DNA from: Burkholderia sp. FERM BP-3421 | Lineage (GTDB): Bacteria; Pseudomonadota; Gammaproteobacteria; Burkholderiales; Burkholderiaceae | NCBI RefSeq assembly: GCF_028657905.1 | Contig: NZ_CP117782.1 | Location: 2,604,001-2,668,000 of the forward strand | DNA: 64,000 nt | Direction of reading: 5' to 3' | Part shown: one piece after another, positions 9,147-16,926 of the stretch | Position numbering within the stretch: position 1 is the first letter of the stretch | Layout of the letters: each line of letters starts with the position of its first letter | The notes under the pieces: model-generated | The model's input: the letters and a program-made list of their open reading frames with translations, nothing else | What the model was told of the DNA's origin: nothing | The model's database searches: none | Program-made: the position numbers and the translations under genes

Positions 9147-10283
9147 ATGGACTACGCAACCCTCAAAGTGATCTGGTGGCTGCTCGTCGGCGTGCTGCTG
9201 ATCGGCTTCGCCGTCACCGACGGCTTCGACATGGGCGCAACCGCGCTGCTGCCGTTCCTCGGCAAGACCGACGAGGAGCGCCGCATCATCGTCAACACCG
9301 TCGGCGCGACCTGGGAAGGCAACCAGGTCTGGCTCATCACCGCCGGCGGCGCGATGTTCGCGGCCTGGCCGCTCGTCTACGCGGCCTCGTTCTCGGGCTT
9401 CTACTTCGCGATGCTGCTCGTGCTGTTCGCGCTGTTCTTCCGGCCGGTCGGCTTCGACTACCGCAACAAGCGCCCCGACCCGCGCTGGCGCGCCGGCTGG
9501 GACTGGGGCCTGTTCGCGGGCGGCTTCGTGCCGTCGCTGGTGTTCGGCGTCGCGTTCGGCAACCTGCTGCAAGGCGTGCCGTTCTCGTTCGACACCGACC
9601 TGCGCGTCACCTACCACGGCGGCTTCTGGGCGCTCCTGAACCCGTTCGCGCTGCTGTGCGGGCTCGTCAGCCTGTCGATGCTCGTCGCGCACGGCGCGGC
9701 CTTCATCAAGATGAAGACCGACGGCGTGGTCGCCCGGCGCGCCTCGATCGCACTGCGCGTCGCCTCGCTCGTCGCGGTCGTGCTGTTCGTGCTGGCCGGC
9801 GTGCTGATCGCCTCGTTCATCGGCGGCTATCACATCACCCAGGCCGCGCCCACCGACTCGGTCGCGAACCCGCTGCTCAAGCAGGTGGCCGCCGGCTCGG
9901 GCCTGTGGCTCGCGAACTACGTCGACTACCCGTGGATGATCGCGGCGCCCGTGGTCGGCATCGCAGGCGGCCTGCTCGCCATGCTGCTCGCCGGCTCGAA
10001 GCTCGAAAAGACCGCGTTCGTCTGCACCGGCCTGATGGTGACCGGCGTGATCCTGACCGCGGGCTTCTCGATGTTCCCGTTCATCATGCCGTCCTCGCTC
10101 GACCCCCGCAGCAGCCTGACCGTGTGGGATTCGACCTCGAGCAAGCTGACGCTCGAAGTAATGCTCGGCGCCGTGATCGTATTCCTGCCGCTGATCCTGC
10201 TGTACACCACCTGGGTGTATCGCGTGATGCGCGGCAAGATCACCCCGCAGTTGCTCGAGGAAAACAAGCACACGATGTACTGA
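9147..10283 (+). CDS. cydB: Cytochrome bd ubiquinol oxidase subunit II
   Basis: A 378-residue partner of CydA with about eight or nine membrane helices and no haem of its own in classical bd oxidases. Family features are the N-terminal IWWLLVGVLLIGFAVTDGFD with the DGFDMG motif, GNQVWLITAGGAMFAAWP (residues about 57-74) and the late FPFIMPSS stretch. It starts 37 bp after cydA with AAGGA upstream of ATG, and is followed by cydX in the same operon. Subunits I and II plus the small CydX peptide form the complete enzyme. Confidence 0.96.
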   Translation: MDYATLKVIWWLLVGVLLIGFAVTDGFDMGATALLPFLGKTDEERRIIVNTVGATWEGNQVWLITAGGAMFAAWPLVYAASFSGFYFAMLLVLFALFFRPVGFDYRNKRPDPRWRAGWDWGLFAGGFVPSLVFGVAFGNLLQGVPFSFDTDLRVTYHGGFWALLNPFALLCGLVSLSMLVAHGAAFIKMKTDGVVARRASIALRVASLVAVVLFVLAGVLIASFIGGYHITQAAPTDSVANPLLKQVAAGSGLWLANYVDYPWMIAAPVVGIAGGLLAMLLAGSKLEKTAFVCTGLMVTGVILTAGFSMFPFIMPSSLDPRSSLTVWDSTSSKLTLEVMLGAVIVFLPLILLYTTWVYRVMRGKITPQLLEENKHTMY

Positions 10284-10336
10284 CGCCGCGCCCGGGCGAT
10301 CCGCCCGGGCCGGCACGTTTCGACAGGAGTCTGATC

Positions 10337-10459
10337 ATGTGGTATTTCAGCTGGGTTCTCGGCATCGGCGTCGCGCTCGCGTTCGGCATCGTCAACGCGA
10401 TGTGGCTCGAAGCCCGCCAGAAGGACGGGCCGCCCAAGGCCAAGCCCGCGCAGCACTGA
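10337..10459 (+). CDS. cydX: CydX/YbgT small subunit of cytochrome bd oxidase
   Basis: A 40-residue peptide starting MWYFSWVLGIGVALAFGIVN. This is a single membrane helix followed by MWLEARQ and a short lysine-rich tail. The MWYFSW start and the NAMWLE motif are those of the CydX/YbgT family, which stabilises the haem groups of CydAB. A clear CAGGAG lies 9 bases before the ATG. It is the last gene of the cydPABX operon and is followed by an intrinsic terminator. Confidence 0.93.
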   Translation: MWYFSWVLGIGVALAFGIVNAMWLEARQKDGPPKAKPAQH

Positions 10460-10480
10460 GCCGCGCGTCGCGTTCGAACG

Positions 10481-10504
10481 AAGCCCCCGCCCGGGGGCTT
10501 TTTT
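10481..10504 (+). terminator. Intrinsic terminator of the cyd operon
   Basis: A perfect 8-bp stem (AAGCCCCC / GGGGGCTT) with a 4-base loop runs into six T residues 22 bp after cydX. Confidence 0.93.
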
Positions 10505-10912
10505 ACGCCCGCCGCGCGCCCGCCGGCCGGCGCCTCGCCTCATCCCGGACAGTGCCAATCAAATTCCAGATTAATACCACTTGAACACCAATCATCGGTT
10601 TTGTAAGATCTTCTGGAAAGCCGACGACAGGCCCCATCCACTCAAGTGGAGGAGACGTGAAGAATTCCCTTGCGGTGCGCTTCGTGCTGTCCTCCGCATC
10701 CGCCGATGCGCGGGGCGCGCCGCGCGCGCGTCCTGATGCCGCCTCCCCGCGCACGCACCCATGAGCGCGCGCCCGTCCGCACGCCGGCATCGCCGGCGCG
10801 AGCCCGACCCATGAGCGCGCGCGGCGTCCCGGCCGCGCCCCATCGCAGTTCCTGGATTCGTCACGGCATCACGCTTTCGGCGCCGAATCGCCGACCTCTC
10901 TAAGGAATACCC
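10505..10912 (+). promoter_or_regulatory. Control region of the GH20 hexosaminidase gene
   Basis: This 408-bp stretch holds no gene that I can support. An AT-rich part at about 10555-10620 is the likely promoter and contains TTAATACCACTTGAACACC at 10571-10589. Its TAATACCA core (10572-10579) also occurs in front of nagR at 22536-22543, suggesting a shared GntR-type (NagR) operator. The rest is very GC-rich without clear structure. Confidence 0.45.
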
Positions 10913-13411
10913 ATGAACCGAATGCACGCTGTCGCTGCAGGGCTCGTTGCGTCCCTCGCATTCGCATGCGCTGTTGCGCATGCCCAAGCCGCACCGGCCG
11001 CCGCGCCGCAAGCGGGCGCGCCCGCCGCGTCCGCGGCCGGCCGGCCGCCCGTCAATCCGCTCGCACTCGCCGCCGCGCTGTCCAACAACCTCGCACTGCG
11101 CGTCGCGGTCGACAACAACAACGCCGCGGCCGCGGGCGTACCCTGCGCCAATCTCGGGGCCGACTGGGCCGGTTGCGCGACCGGCCGCCTGATCCTCGTC
11201 AACCGCGGCCAGACCCGGATCGACGGCGCCGGCTGGAAACTCTATCTGCACAGCATCCGCCGCCTGCTGCGCATCGACCATCCCGGCTTCGCGCTGCGCC
11301 ACCTGACCGGCGACCTGTACGAGCTGACGCCGCGCGCGGGCGCGGTGCAGTTCGCGCCGGGCGCGCGCATCGAGGTGCCATTCGTCGCCGAATACTGGCT
11401 GCGCCGCTACAGCGACGTGCTGCCGCGGCCGTACGTCGTGGTCGCGGGCGCGCCGCCCGCCGTGCTGCGCTACGACGACACCGACGACGAAACCCGCTAC
11501 GTCGAATCGCTGCCCGCCGACGCGCAAAGCAATTCGACCGGCAACGCACCGCCCGCGGTCGCGCAGCCCGTGGCGGCGCGCGCGCTGCCCGCGGTGCTGC
11601 GGCAGCAACTCGGCGACGCGACGCTCGACGTGCGCGGCGTCGATCTCGCGCTGCCCGACCTGTCCTGGGCGCACCTCGCCGCGCTGCGCGAGCGCGCGGG
11701 CACGCTCGGCCTCTACGGCGGCGGCGTCACGGTGCGCGGGCGCATCGCGCCGCGCCGCCTGCCCGCCGACATCGCGGTGCCCGGCGGCTACCGCCTGACG
11801 ATCGGCCGCCAGGGCGTGACCATCGAGGGCTACGACGCGGCCGGGCTCTATTACGGCGTGCAGACGCTGTTCTCGCTGACGCCCGCGGGCGGCGGCGCGA
11901 TCCCGTCGATGGTGGTCGAGGATGCGCCGCGCTTCCCGCACCGCGGCATGCATGTCGATCTCGCGCGCAACTTCAAGCACCCCGCGACGCTGCGCCGCCT
12001 GATCGACCAGATGAGCGCGTACAAGCTCAACCGGCTGCACCTGCACCTGTCCGACGACGAAGGCTGGCGCATCGAGATCCCGGGGCTGCCGGAGCTCACC
12101 GCGATCGGTGGACGCCGCTGCCACGACCCGAGCGAATCGGTGTGCCTGCTGCCGCAGCTCGGCTCCGGTCCCGACAACCGTTCGGGCGGCGGCTATCTGC
12201 GTCGCGACGAGTACATCGCGCTGCTGCGCTACGCGGCCGACCGCTTCGTCGACGTGATCCCGGAAATCGACATGCCCGCGCATGCGCGCGCGGCGGTGAT
12301 GTCGATGGAGGCGCGCTACCGGCGGCTGCATGCGCAGGGACGCGAGCAGGAAGCGAATGCGTACCGGCTGCTCGATCCGCAGGACACGTCGAACACGCTG
12401 TCGGTGCAGTTCTACGATCGCCACAGCTATCTGAACCCGTGTGCGCCGGGCGCGCTCGCGTTCGCGACGAAGGTGATCCGCGAGATCGCGGCGATGCATG
12501 CGGACGCGCAGGCGCCGCTGCCGATCTGGCATTTCGGCGGCGACGAGGCGAAGAACATCCTGCTCGGCGCGGGCTTCCAGCCGCTCAACGGCACCGATCC
12601 GGGCAAGGGTCGCGTCGACCTCGCCGCGCAGGACAAGCCGTGGGCGCGCTCGCCGATGTGCACCGCGCTGCTGCAGCGGGGCGAGATCAAGTCGACCGAC
12701 GAGTTGCCGACGCGCTTCGCGCAGCAGGTGAGCACGGTGGTCAACGCGAACGGCATCGGCACGATGGCCGCGTGGCAGGACGGGCTCAAGCACGCGAACG
12801 GGCCGCAGGACTTCGGCACGCGCAGCGTGATGGTGACGCTGTGGGACACGCTGTTCTGGGGCGCGGCCGACAGCGCGCGGGACTGGAGCGCGAAGGGCTA
12901 TCGCACGGTGCTCGCGCTGCCCGACTACCTGTACTTCGACTTCCCGTACACGACCAATCCGCGTGAGCGCGGGTATTACTGGGGTTCGCACGCGACCGAC
13001 GAGTACAAGGTGTTCTCGTTCGCGCCCGAGAACCTGCCGCAGAACGCCGAGGTGATGGCGGACCGCGACGGCAATCCGTTCGAAGTCACGGGCACGGGAG
13101 CCGCGCCGAAACTGGAAGGGATGCAAGGGCAGGCGTGGGGCGAGGTGATGCGCAACGACCAGTTGCTCGAATACATGGTGTATCCGCGCCTGCTCGCGCT
13201 CGCGGAACGCGCCTGGCACCGGGCGGGTTGGGAACGGCCGTATCAGGCGGGCGTGCGCTACAAGCTCGGCGATACGCATCTCGTCGACAAGAACGCCCTG
13301 CAGAACGACTGGGCCGGCTTCGCGACGGTGCTCAAGCAACGCGAGCTGCCGAAGCTGCAACGGGCGGGGATCGGGTATCGGCAGCCGACGTTCGAGTTGG
13401 CTGATCACTGA
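10913..13411 (+). CDS. Exported beta-N-acetylhexosaminidase (chitobiase, GH20)
   Basis: An 832-residue secreted enzyme that cleaves terminal GlcNAc from chitooligosaccharides. It has a signal peptide (residues about 1-24, cut after AVAHA). A carbohydrate-binding-like N-terminal domain (about 50-200) and the GH20b domain (about 215-325, ending GYDAAGLYYGVQTLFSL) follow. The GH20 barrel starts at FPHRGMHVDLARNFK and has LHLHLSDDEGWRIEI and the catalytic pair in HFGGDEAKN. The domain order matches Serratia-type chitobiase. It faces the nag operon, and its product GlcNAc would enter through NagE. The TAATACCA element upstream suggests joint control by NagR. The start is the ATG after TAAGGA. Confidence 0.92.
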   Translation: MNRMHAVAAGLVASLAFACAVAHAQAAPAAAPQAGAPAASAAGRPPVNPLALAAALSNNLALRVAVDNNNAAAAGVPCANLGADWAGCATGRLILVNRGQTRIDGAGWKLYLHSIRRLLRIDHPGFALRHLTGDLYELTPRAGAVQFAPGARIEVPFVAEYWLRRYSDVLPRPYVVVAGAPPAVLRYDDTDDETRYVESLPADAQSNSTGNAPPAVAQPVAARALPAVLRQQLGDATLDVRGVDLALPDLSWAHLAALRERAGTLGLYGGGVTVRGRIAPRRLPADIAVPGGYRLTIGRQGVTIEGYDAAGLYYGVQTLFSLTPAGGGAIPSMVVEDAPRFPHRGMHVDLARNFKHPATLRRLIDQMSAYKLNRLHLHLSDDEGWRIEIPGLPELTAIGGRRCHDPSESVCLLPQLGSGPDNRSGGGYLRRDEYIALLRYAADRFVDVIPEIDMPAHARAAVMSMEARYRRLHAQGREQEANAYRLLDPQDTSNTLSVQFYDRHSYLNPCAPGALAFATKVIREIAAMHADAQAPLPIWHFGGDEAKNILLGAGFQPLNGTDPGKGRVDLAAQDKPWARSPMCTALLQRGEIKSTDELPTRFAQQVSTVVNANGIGTMAAWQDGLKHANGPQDFGTRSVMVTLWDTLFWGAADSARDWSAKGYRTVLALPDYLYFDFPYTTNPRERGYYWGSHATDEYKVFSFAPENLPQNAEVMADRDGNPFEVTGTGAAPKLEGMQGQAWGEVMRNDQLLEYMVYPRLLALAERAWHRAGWERPYQAGVRYKLGDTHLVDKNALQNDWAGFATVLKQRELPKLQRAGIGYRQPTFELADH

Positions 13412-13443
13412 CGGAGGGCGTGATCGGCTGCGAAGCCGGTCAT

Positions 13444-13480
13444 GCACACGCCGGGCGCATGCGATATGCCCGGCGTGTGC
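13444..13480. terminator. Long perfect inverted repeat after the GH20 gene
   Basis: A 13-bp perfect inverted repeat (GCACACGCCGGGC / GCCCGGCGTGTGC) with an 11-base loop, 33 bp downstream of the hexosaminidase stop. There is no T-run; it is probably a stable 3' hairpin. Confidence 0.55.
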
Positions 13481-13883
13481 GTCGGACAAACTGCCCACGC
13501 TGTTCGACGTTGAACACGCCATGCCGGCAACGCGCTTCGGCAAGGCGTTCCTCATCGAGCCTCGCCCCAAGTCCATACATCCCTCACGCATCACGCCTGT
13601 CGACGGGAACCCCTCTCCATATTTCATCCAGGCGGCCATGCCGATACGGAACGTATCCGATCGTCGCAAGGCATCGGGATCCGCGTCCGAGCGTCATGAT
13701 GCGCGGCCCCGTCAACTCGGTGGATCGGCCGCTTTTTTGCGATGAATTCGACGGTACGCTGAAGCCACGAATGCACGCCGACGAACTCACGCTCGCTCTC
13801 GCGGGCACGGGCGAGTGTGTGGAAGATACCGGCATGCACGGGCGTGTCGCGAGGTGCGCGTCGTGTTGCCAAAGGGACGGACC
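13481..13883. other. Gene-free stretch before the HEPN module
   Basis: I find no credible gene in these 403 bases. Codon texture is irregular in every frame and the GC content is lower than in the nag genes. It may be decayed DNA that came in with the adjacent two-gene module. A short GC-rich run followed by six T residues occurs near 13730. Confidence 0.4.
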
Positions 13884-14372
13884 ATGACTGAACAGGAAAC
13901 CGAAGACGCCGGCTTGTCTTCCACCGAGTATGTGAAGTGCGTCACCGCCTTCATGGACGATGTGAGCAGGTGGTGCGGAGACTGCGGCCTGGCCGTGGAA
14001 CGCAACCTCGTCACACTGTGGGAGGAGCACATGGACAAATACGACGCCCCCGGCCTTCATATATCGAAAGACGGTGCGTCGTTGGGCAGGGTCGTGCCGA
14101 CCGGATCAAGAATCATCGGTGCGGACGGGCGCGTGGACCTGAACGGTCGGATCACGAGGCATTCGCTCCTTTTCTATAGGGGAAGAAGTCCGTCGCCCCC
14201 GGCGCGGCCGATCGTCGGCCGACGCGCCGCGGCGGCGTCATCGATACGCACGCGCCCCGGAGTGGACGAAGACGGCTGGTATTGGATCGAGGCGTCCGTG
14301 CGCAGGTCGATGCGCGTCGACGAGAGTCTGTTTCTCGATCTGCTCACGGACGTTTCCGACTATGAGTTTTGA
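13884..14372 (+). CDS. Uncharacterised protein paired with a HEPN-domain gene
   Basis: I do not recognise this 162-residue protein. It is acidic at the N-terminus, has no signal peptide or membrane helix, and carries a small cysteine pair (RWCGDCG). The C-terminal half contains an aromatic stretch (DEDGWYWIEASVRRSMR) followed by an acidic amphipathic tail. ATG 13884 follows GGGACGG. Its last 11 bp overlap the start of the HEPN gene, so the two are translationally coupled and probably act together. By analogy with other HEPN pairs it could be the antitoxin or a partner subunit, but nothing in the sequence proves that. Confidence 0.6.
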   Translation: MTEQETEDAGLSSTEYVKCVTAFMDDVSRWCGDCGLAVERNLVTLWEEHMDKYDAPGLHISKDGASLGRVVPTGSRIIGADGRVDLNGRITRHSLLFYRGRSPSPPARPIVGRRAAAASSIRTRPGVDEDGWYWIEASVRRSMRVDESLFLDLLTDVSDYEF

Positions 14373-14940
14373 TAACCCGCTCGATCCGGTCTATCGGTCA
14401 TTTTCCATAGCGAGCGACTGTTTCAGGGTCGTTGCGCGAACGGTCCAAATGCAGCACGAGGAACTCATCGGACGCACGCACTTCGCCAGGGTGGCGCCGG
14501 AGGAGGCCAGTCCCGCCCTCGAAGGCGCAGCAAGACAAGCGGCCGACCTCGCCGTCCTGGCGCTGTTCGCTTCCTTCGAGCGGTTCGTCATCGCGCATCT
14601 GCAAGCGGCAAGCCATCTGCTCGCGGCAGGATACCCGCAGCAGTACGCCACCAGGCTGGCGGATAAATTCACGGATGAGGTCGAGTACTGGCGCTTCGGC
14701 GAGATCCTCAATCTTTTCAAGGCGGAGGTCGATCCTCACCTCATCGGCCAAGTGAAGCAAATCAAGCGCTATCGTGATCGCATTGCGCACAGCAACCCAG
14801 GCAAGCCAAGCGCGACGCAGGTCACGCCCGAGAAGACATTCGATATCCTGACCATGATGATCGAACGGATTCGACAGGCCCACGTACCGCCCGCCGGCAA
14901 CGGGATGGGCGAGGCTCGCGCACCGGAATCCGCTCGATAA
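14362..14940 (+). CDS. HEPN-like protein with RX4H RNase motif
   Basis: A 192-residue all-helical protein. Near its C-terminus is R138-D-R-I-A-H143 followed by SNP. This fits the Rx4-6H motif at the end of HEPN domains that defines metal-independent RNases in toxin-antitoxin, abortive-infection and CRISPR systems. The preceding helices (AVLALFASFERFVIAHLQAA and KFTDEVEYWRFGEIL) have the usual charged/aromatic spacing of RiboL-PSP/MAE-type HEPN proteins. It overlaps the upstream gene by 11 bp, so I infer a two-gene module. The module interrupts an otherwise metabolic cluster and looks acquired. The family call comes from motif reading alone. Confidence 0.65.
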   Translation: MSFDNPLDPVYRSFSIASDCFRVVARTVQMQHEELIGRTHFARVAPEEASPALEGAARQAADLAVLALFASFERFVIAHLQAASHLLAAGYPQQYATRLADKFTDEVEYWRFGEILNLFKAEVDPHLIGQVKQIKRYRDRIAHSNPGKPSATQVTPEKTFDILTMMIERIRQAHVPPAGNGMGEARAPESAR

Positions 14941-15014
14941 GCGCGAGGCGCTGATTGCGGCCTGCTTCCCGCACTCTGCAGCGCATCGCCGCCGAGCCGC
15001 CCCACCGTCAAGAC

Positions 15015-15052
15015 TCAAAAAAGAAGCGGCTTGCGTTCCCGCAAGCCGCTTC
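15015..15052 (-). terminator. Intrinsic terminator of the nag operon
   Basis: A 13-bp perfect stem (GAAGCGGCTTGCG / CGCAAGCCGCTTC) with a 4-base loop is followed on the - strand by six T residues. It lies about 45 bp beyond the nagE stop. Confidence 0.95.
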
Positions 15053-15096
15053 CTCACCTCATGCCTCACAGGGCCGGACACGTCCGGCCTGGTCGA

Positions 15097-16845
15097 TCAC
15101 GCCGGCTGCGCCGCCGCCCCGCTGCCGTCCGTCGACGGCAACCGCGCCGCCAACTGCTGCGCATACCGCTGCGCCGCCTGCCCGCAGACGATGTGGAACG
15201 TATCGACCGACACCCACGCGACATCGAGCGCCGCCAGCCGCTGCCGGTCCACCGCCGACGGATCGCGCACGACCACGCGCAGACGCGTCGTCGCCACCGC
15301 ATCGAGCGCCGCGACGTTGGTCGCGCCGCCGAACACCGCGAGCCAGCGCGCCGGCTCCGGATCGAGCGGCCCCGCATCGCCCGCCGCGACCGGCGCGGCA
15401 GCCGCCGCCGATGCCGTCGCCGCCGCACCCGAGCCGATCTCGCTGCGGATCTCGTCCGCGATCAGATCCGCTTCCGGCCCGATGATCACCTGCACGCTGC
15501 TGCCGCCGCGCTTGAGCACGCCGCGCGCGCCGATCGTCTTCAGATCCGCCTCGGACACCTTCTCCGGATCGACCACCGACAAACGCAGCCGCGTCGTGCA
15601 TGCATCGACGACCGACAGGTTCGCCGCGCCGCCCAGCGCCGCGATGTAGTGCTGCGCGCGCGACACCGCGGCGCCCGCCGTCGGCGACACGAAGCCGCCG
15701 CTGCCGAACGAGGCCGCCTGCGCCTGTTCCGCGCCCGGCTCGCGGCCCGGGGTCGCCATGTTGAAGGTGCGGATGAAGAAGCGGAACAGCCCGTAGTACG
15801 CGACCGCATAGGCCACGCCGAGCGGAATCGCGATCCAGCCCTTCGTCGACAGGCCGTAGTTGAGCACATAGTCGATCGCGCCCGCCGAGAACGTGAAGCC
15901 GAGCTTCACGCCAAGCAGTTGGCAGATCGCGAGCGAAAGCCCCGTCAGCAGCGCATGGATCACGTACAGCACCGGCGCGAGGAACATGAAGCTGAATTCG
16001 ATCGGCTCGGTCACGCCGGTCAGGAACGAGGTCAGCGCCATCGAGAACAGCAGGCCGCCGACCACCGCGCGGCGCTCCTTCGGCGCTTCATGGAACATCG
16101 CGAGACAGGCGGCCGGCAGGCCGAACATCATGATCGGGAAGAACCCGGCCATGAAGCCGCCCGCGGTCGGATCGCCCGCGAAGAAGCGATGCAGGTCGCC
16201 CGTCACCGCCGCGCCGCCCGCCGGCGTGAAGGTGCCGAACACGAACCAGGCGAGCGAGTTGATGATGTGGTGCAGGCCCGTGACGAGCAGCAGACGGTTC
16301 AGGAACCCGAACACGAAGGTGCCGATCGCGCCCGCGGTCGTGAGCCACTGGCCGGCCGCGTCGATCGCGTGCTGCACCGGCTGCCACACGTAGCCGAACA
16401 CGATCCCGAGCACCACGCACACGAGCCCCGTGATGATCGGCACGAAGCGTTTGCCGCCGAAGAACGCGAGGTAGTCCGGCAGCTTGATGTCCTTGTAGCG
16501 GTTGTACAGCAGCCCCGCCGTGACCCCCGCGATGATCCCGGACAGCACGCCCATGTTCAGCTTCGGGTCGATGTCCTTCATGATCGCGACTTCGATCAGA
16601 TAGCCGATCGCGCCCGCGAGCGCGGCCACGCCGTTGTTGTCCTTCGCGAAGCCGACCGCCACGCCGATCGCGAACAGGAGCGGCAGGTTGTCGAAGATCG
16701 CGCCGCCGGCGTCGGCGATCATCTTGATGTTGAACACATCCGGCTGGCCCAGGCGCAGCAGGATGCCGGCGACCGGCAGCACCGCGATCGGCAGCATCAG
16801 CGCCCTGCCCAGGCTCTGTATTTTCAGAAACGGGTTCCCGTCCAT
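15097..16845 (-). CDS. nagE: PTS N-acetylglucosamine permease, EIIC-EIIB-EIIB'
   Basis: A 582-residue inner-membrane transporter that imports and phosphorylates GlcNAc. EIIC spans residues 1 to about 362, with GLHHIINSLAWF (190-201) and the substrate-loop GVTEPIEF (277-284). EIIB follows, with the phosphocysteine C416 in VVDACTTRLRL. After an Ala-rich linker, a second EIIB-like domain (about 497-570) repeats the fold, but its equivalent segment ALDAVATTRLR lacks the cysteine. This copy cannot carry phosphate at that site. EIIA is supplied by NagF, encoded just upstream in the operon. A strong GGAGG precedes ATG 16845, and a terminator follows the gene. Confidence 0.94.
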   Translation of the reverse strand: MDGNPFLKIQSLGRALMLPIAVLPVAGILLRLGQPDVFNIKMIADAGGAIFDNLPLLFAIGVAVGFAKDNNGVAALAGAIGYLIEVAIMKDIDPKLNMGVLSGIIAGVTAGLLYNRYKDIKLPDYLAFFGGKRFVPIITGLVCVVLGIVFGYVWQPVQHAIDAAGQWLTTAGAIGTFVFGFLNRLLLVTGLHHIINSLAWFVFGTFTPAGGAAVTGDLHRFFAGDPTAGGFMAGFFPIMMFGLPAACLAMFHEAPKERRAVVGGLLFSMALTSFLTGVTEPIEFSFMFLAPVLYVIHALLTGLSLAICQLLGVKLGFTFSAGAIDYVLNYGLSTKGWIAIPLGVAYAVAYYGLFRFFIRTFNMATPGREPGAEQAQAASFGSGGFVSPTAGAAVSRAQHYIAALGGAANLSVVDACTTRLRLSVVDPEKVSEADLKTIGARGVLKRGGSSVQVIIGPEADLIADEIRSEIGSGAAATASAAAAAPVAAGDAGPLDPEPARWLAVFGGATNVAALDAVATTRLRVVVRDPSAVDRQRLAALDVAWVSVDTFHIVCGQAAQRYAQQLAARLPSTDGSGAAAQPA

Positions 16846-16926
16846 TCAGTCCTCCAATCCTTATGTCTCGTCGTTGATTTAATAGCTCTGTTGCCTGCAG
16901 CGGATGCGATTTCGTCGAACGCCGGT

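Noticed and set aside
10592..13669. A 1025-residue open frame antisense to the hexosaminidase gene
   Set aside because: Mirror of a strongly supported GH20 gene, with no domain or start signal.
13584..14060. A 158-residue - strand frame overlapping the HEPN partner gene
   Set aside because: It has no ribosome-binding site and poor codon texture, and it overlaps the better-supported coupled gene pair.
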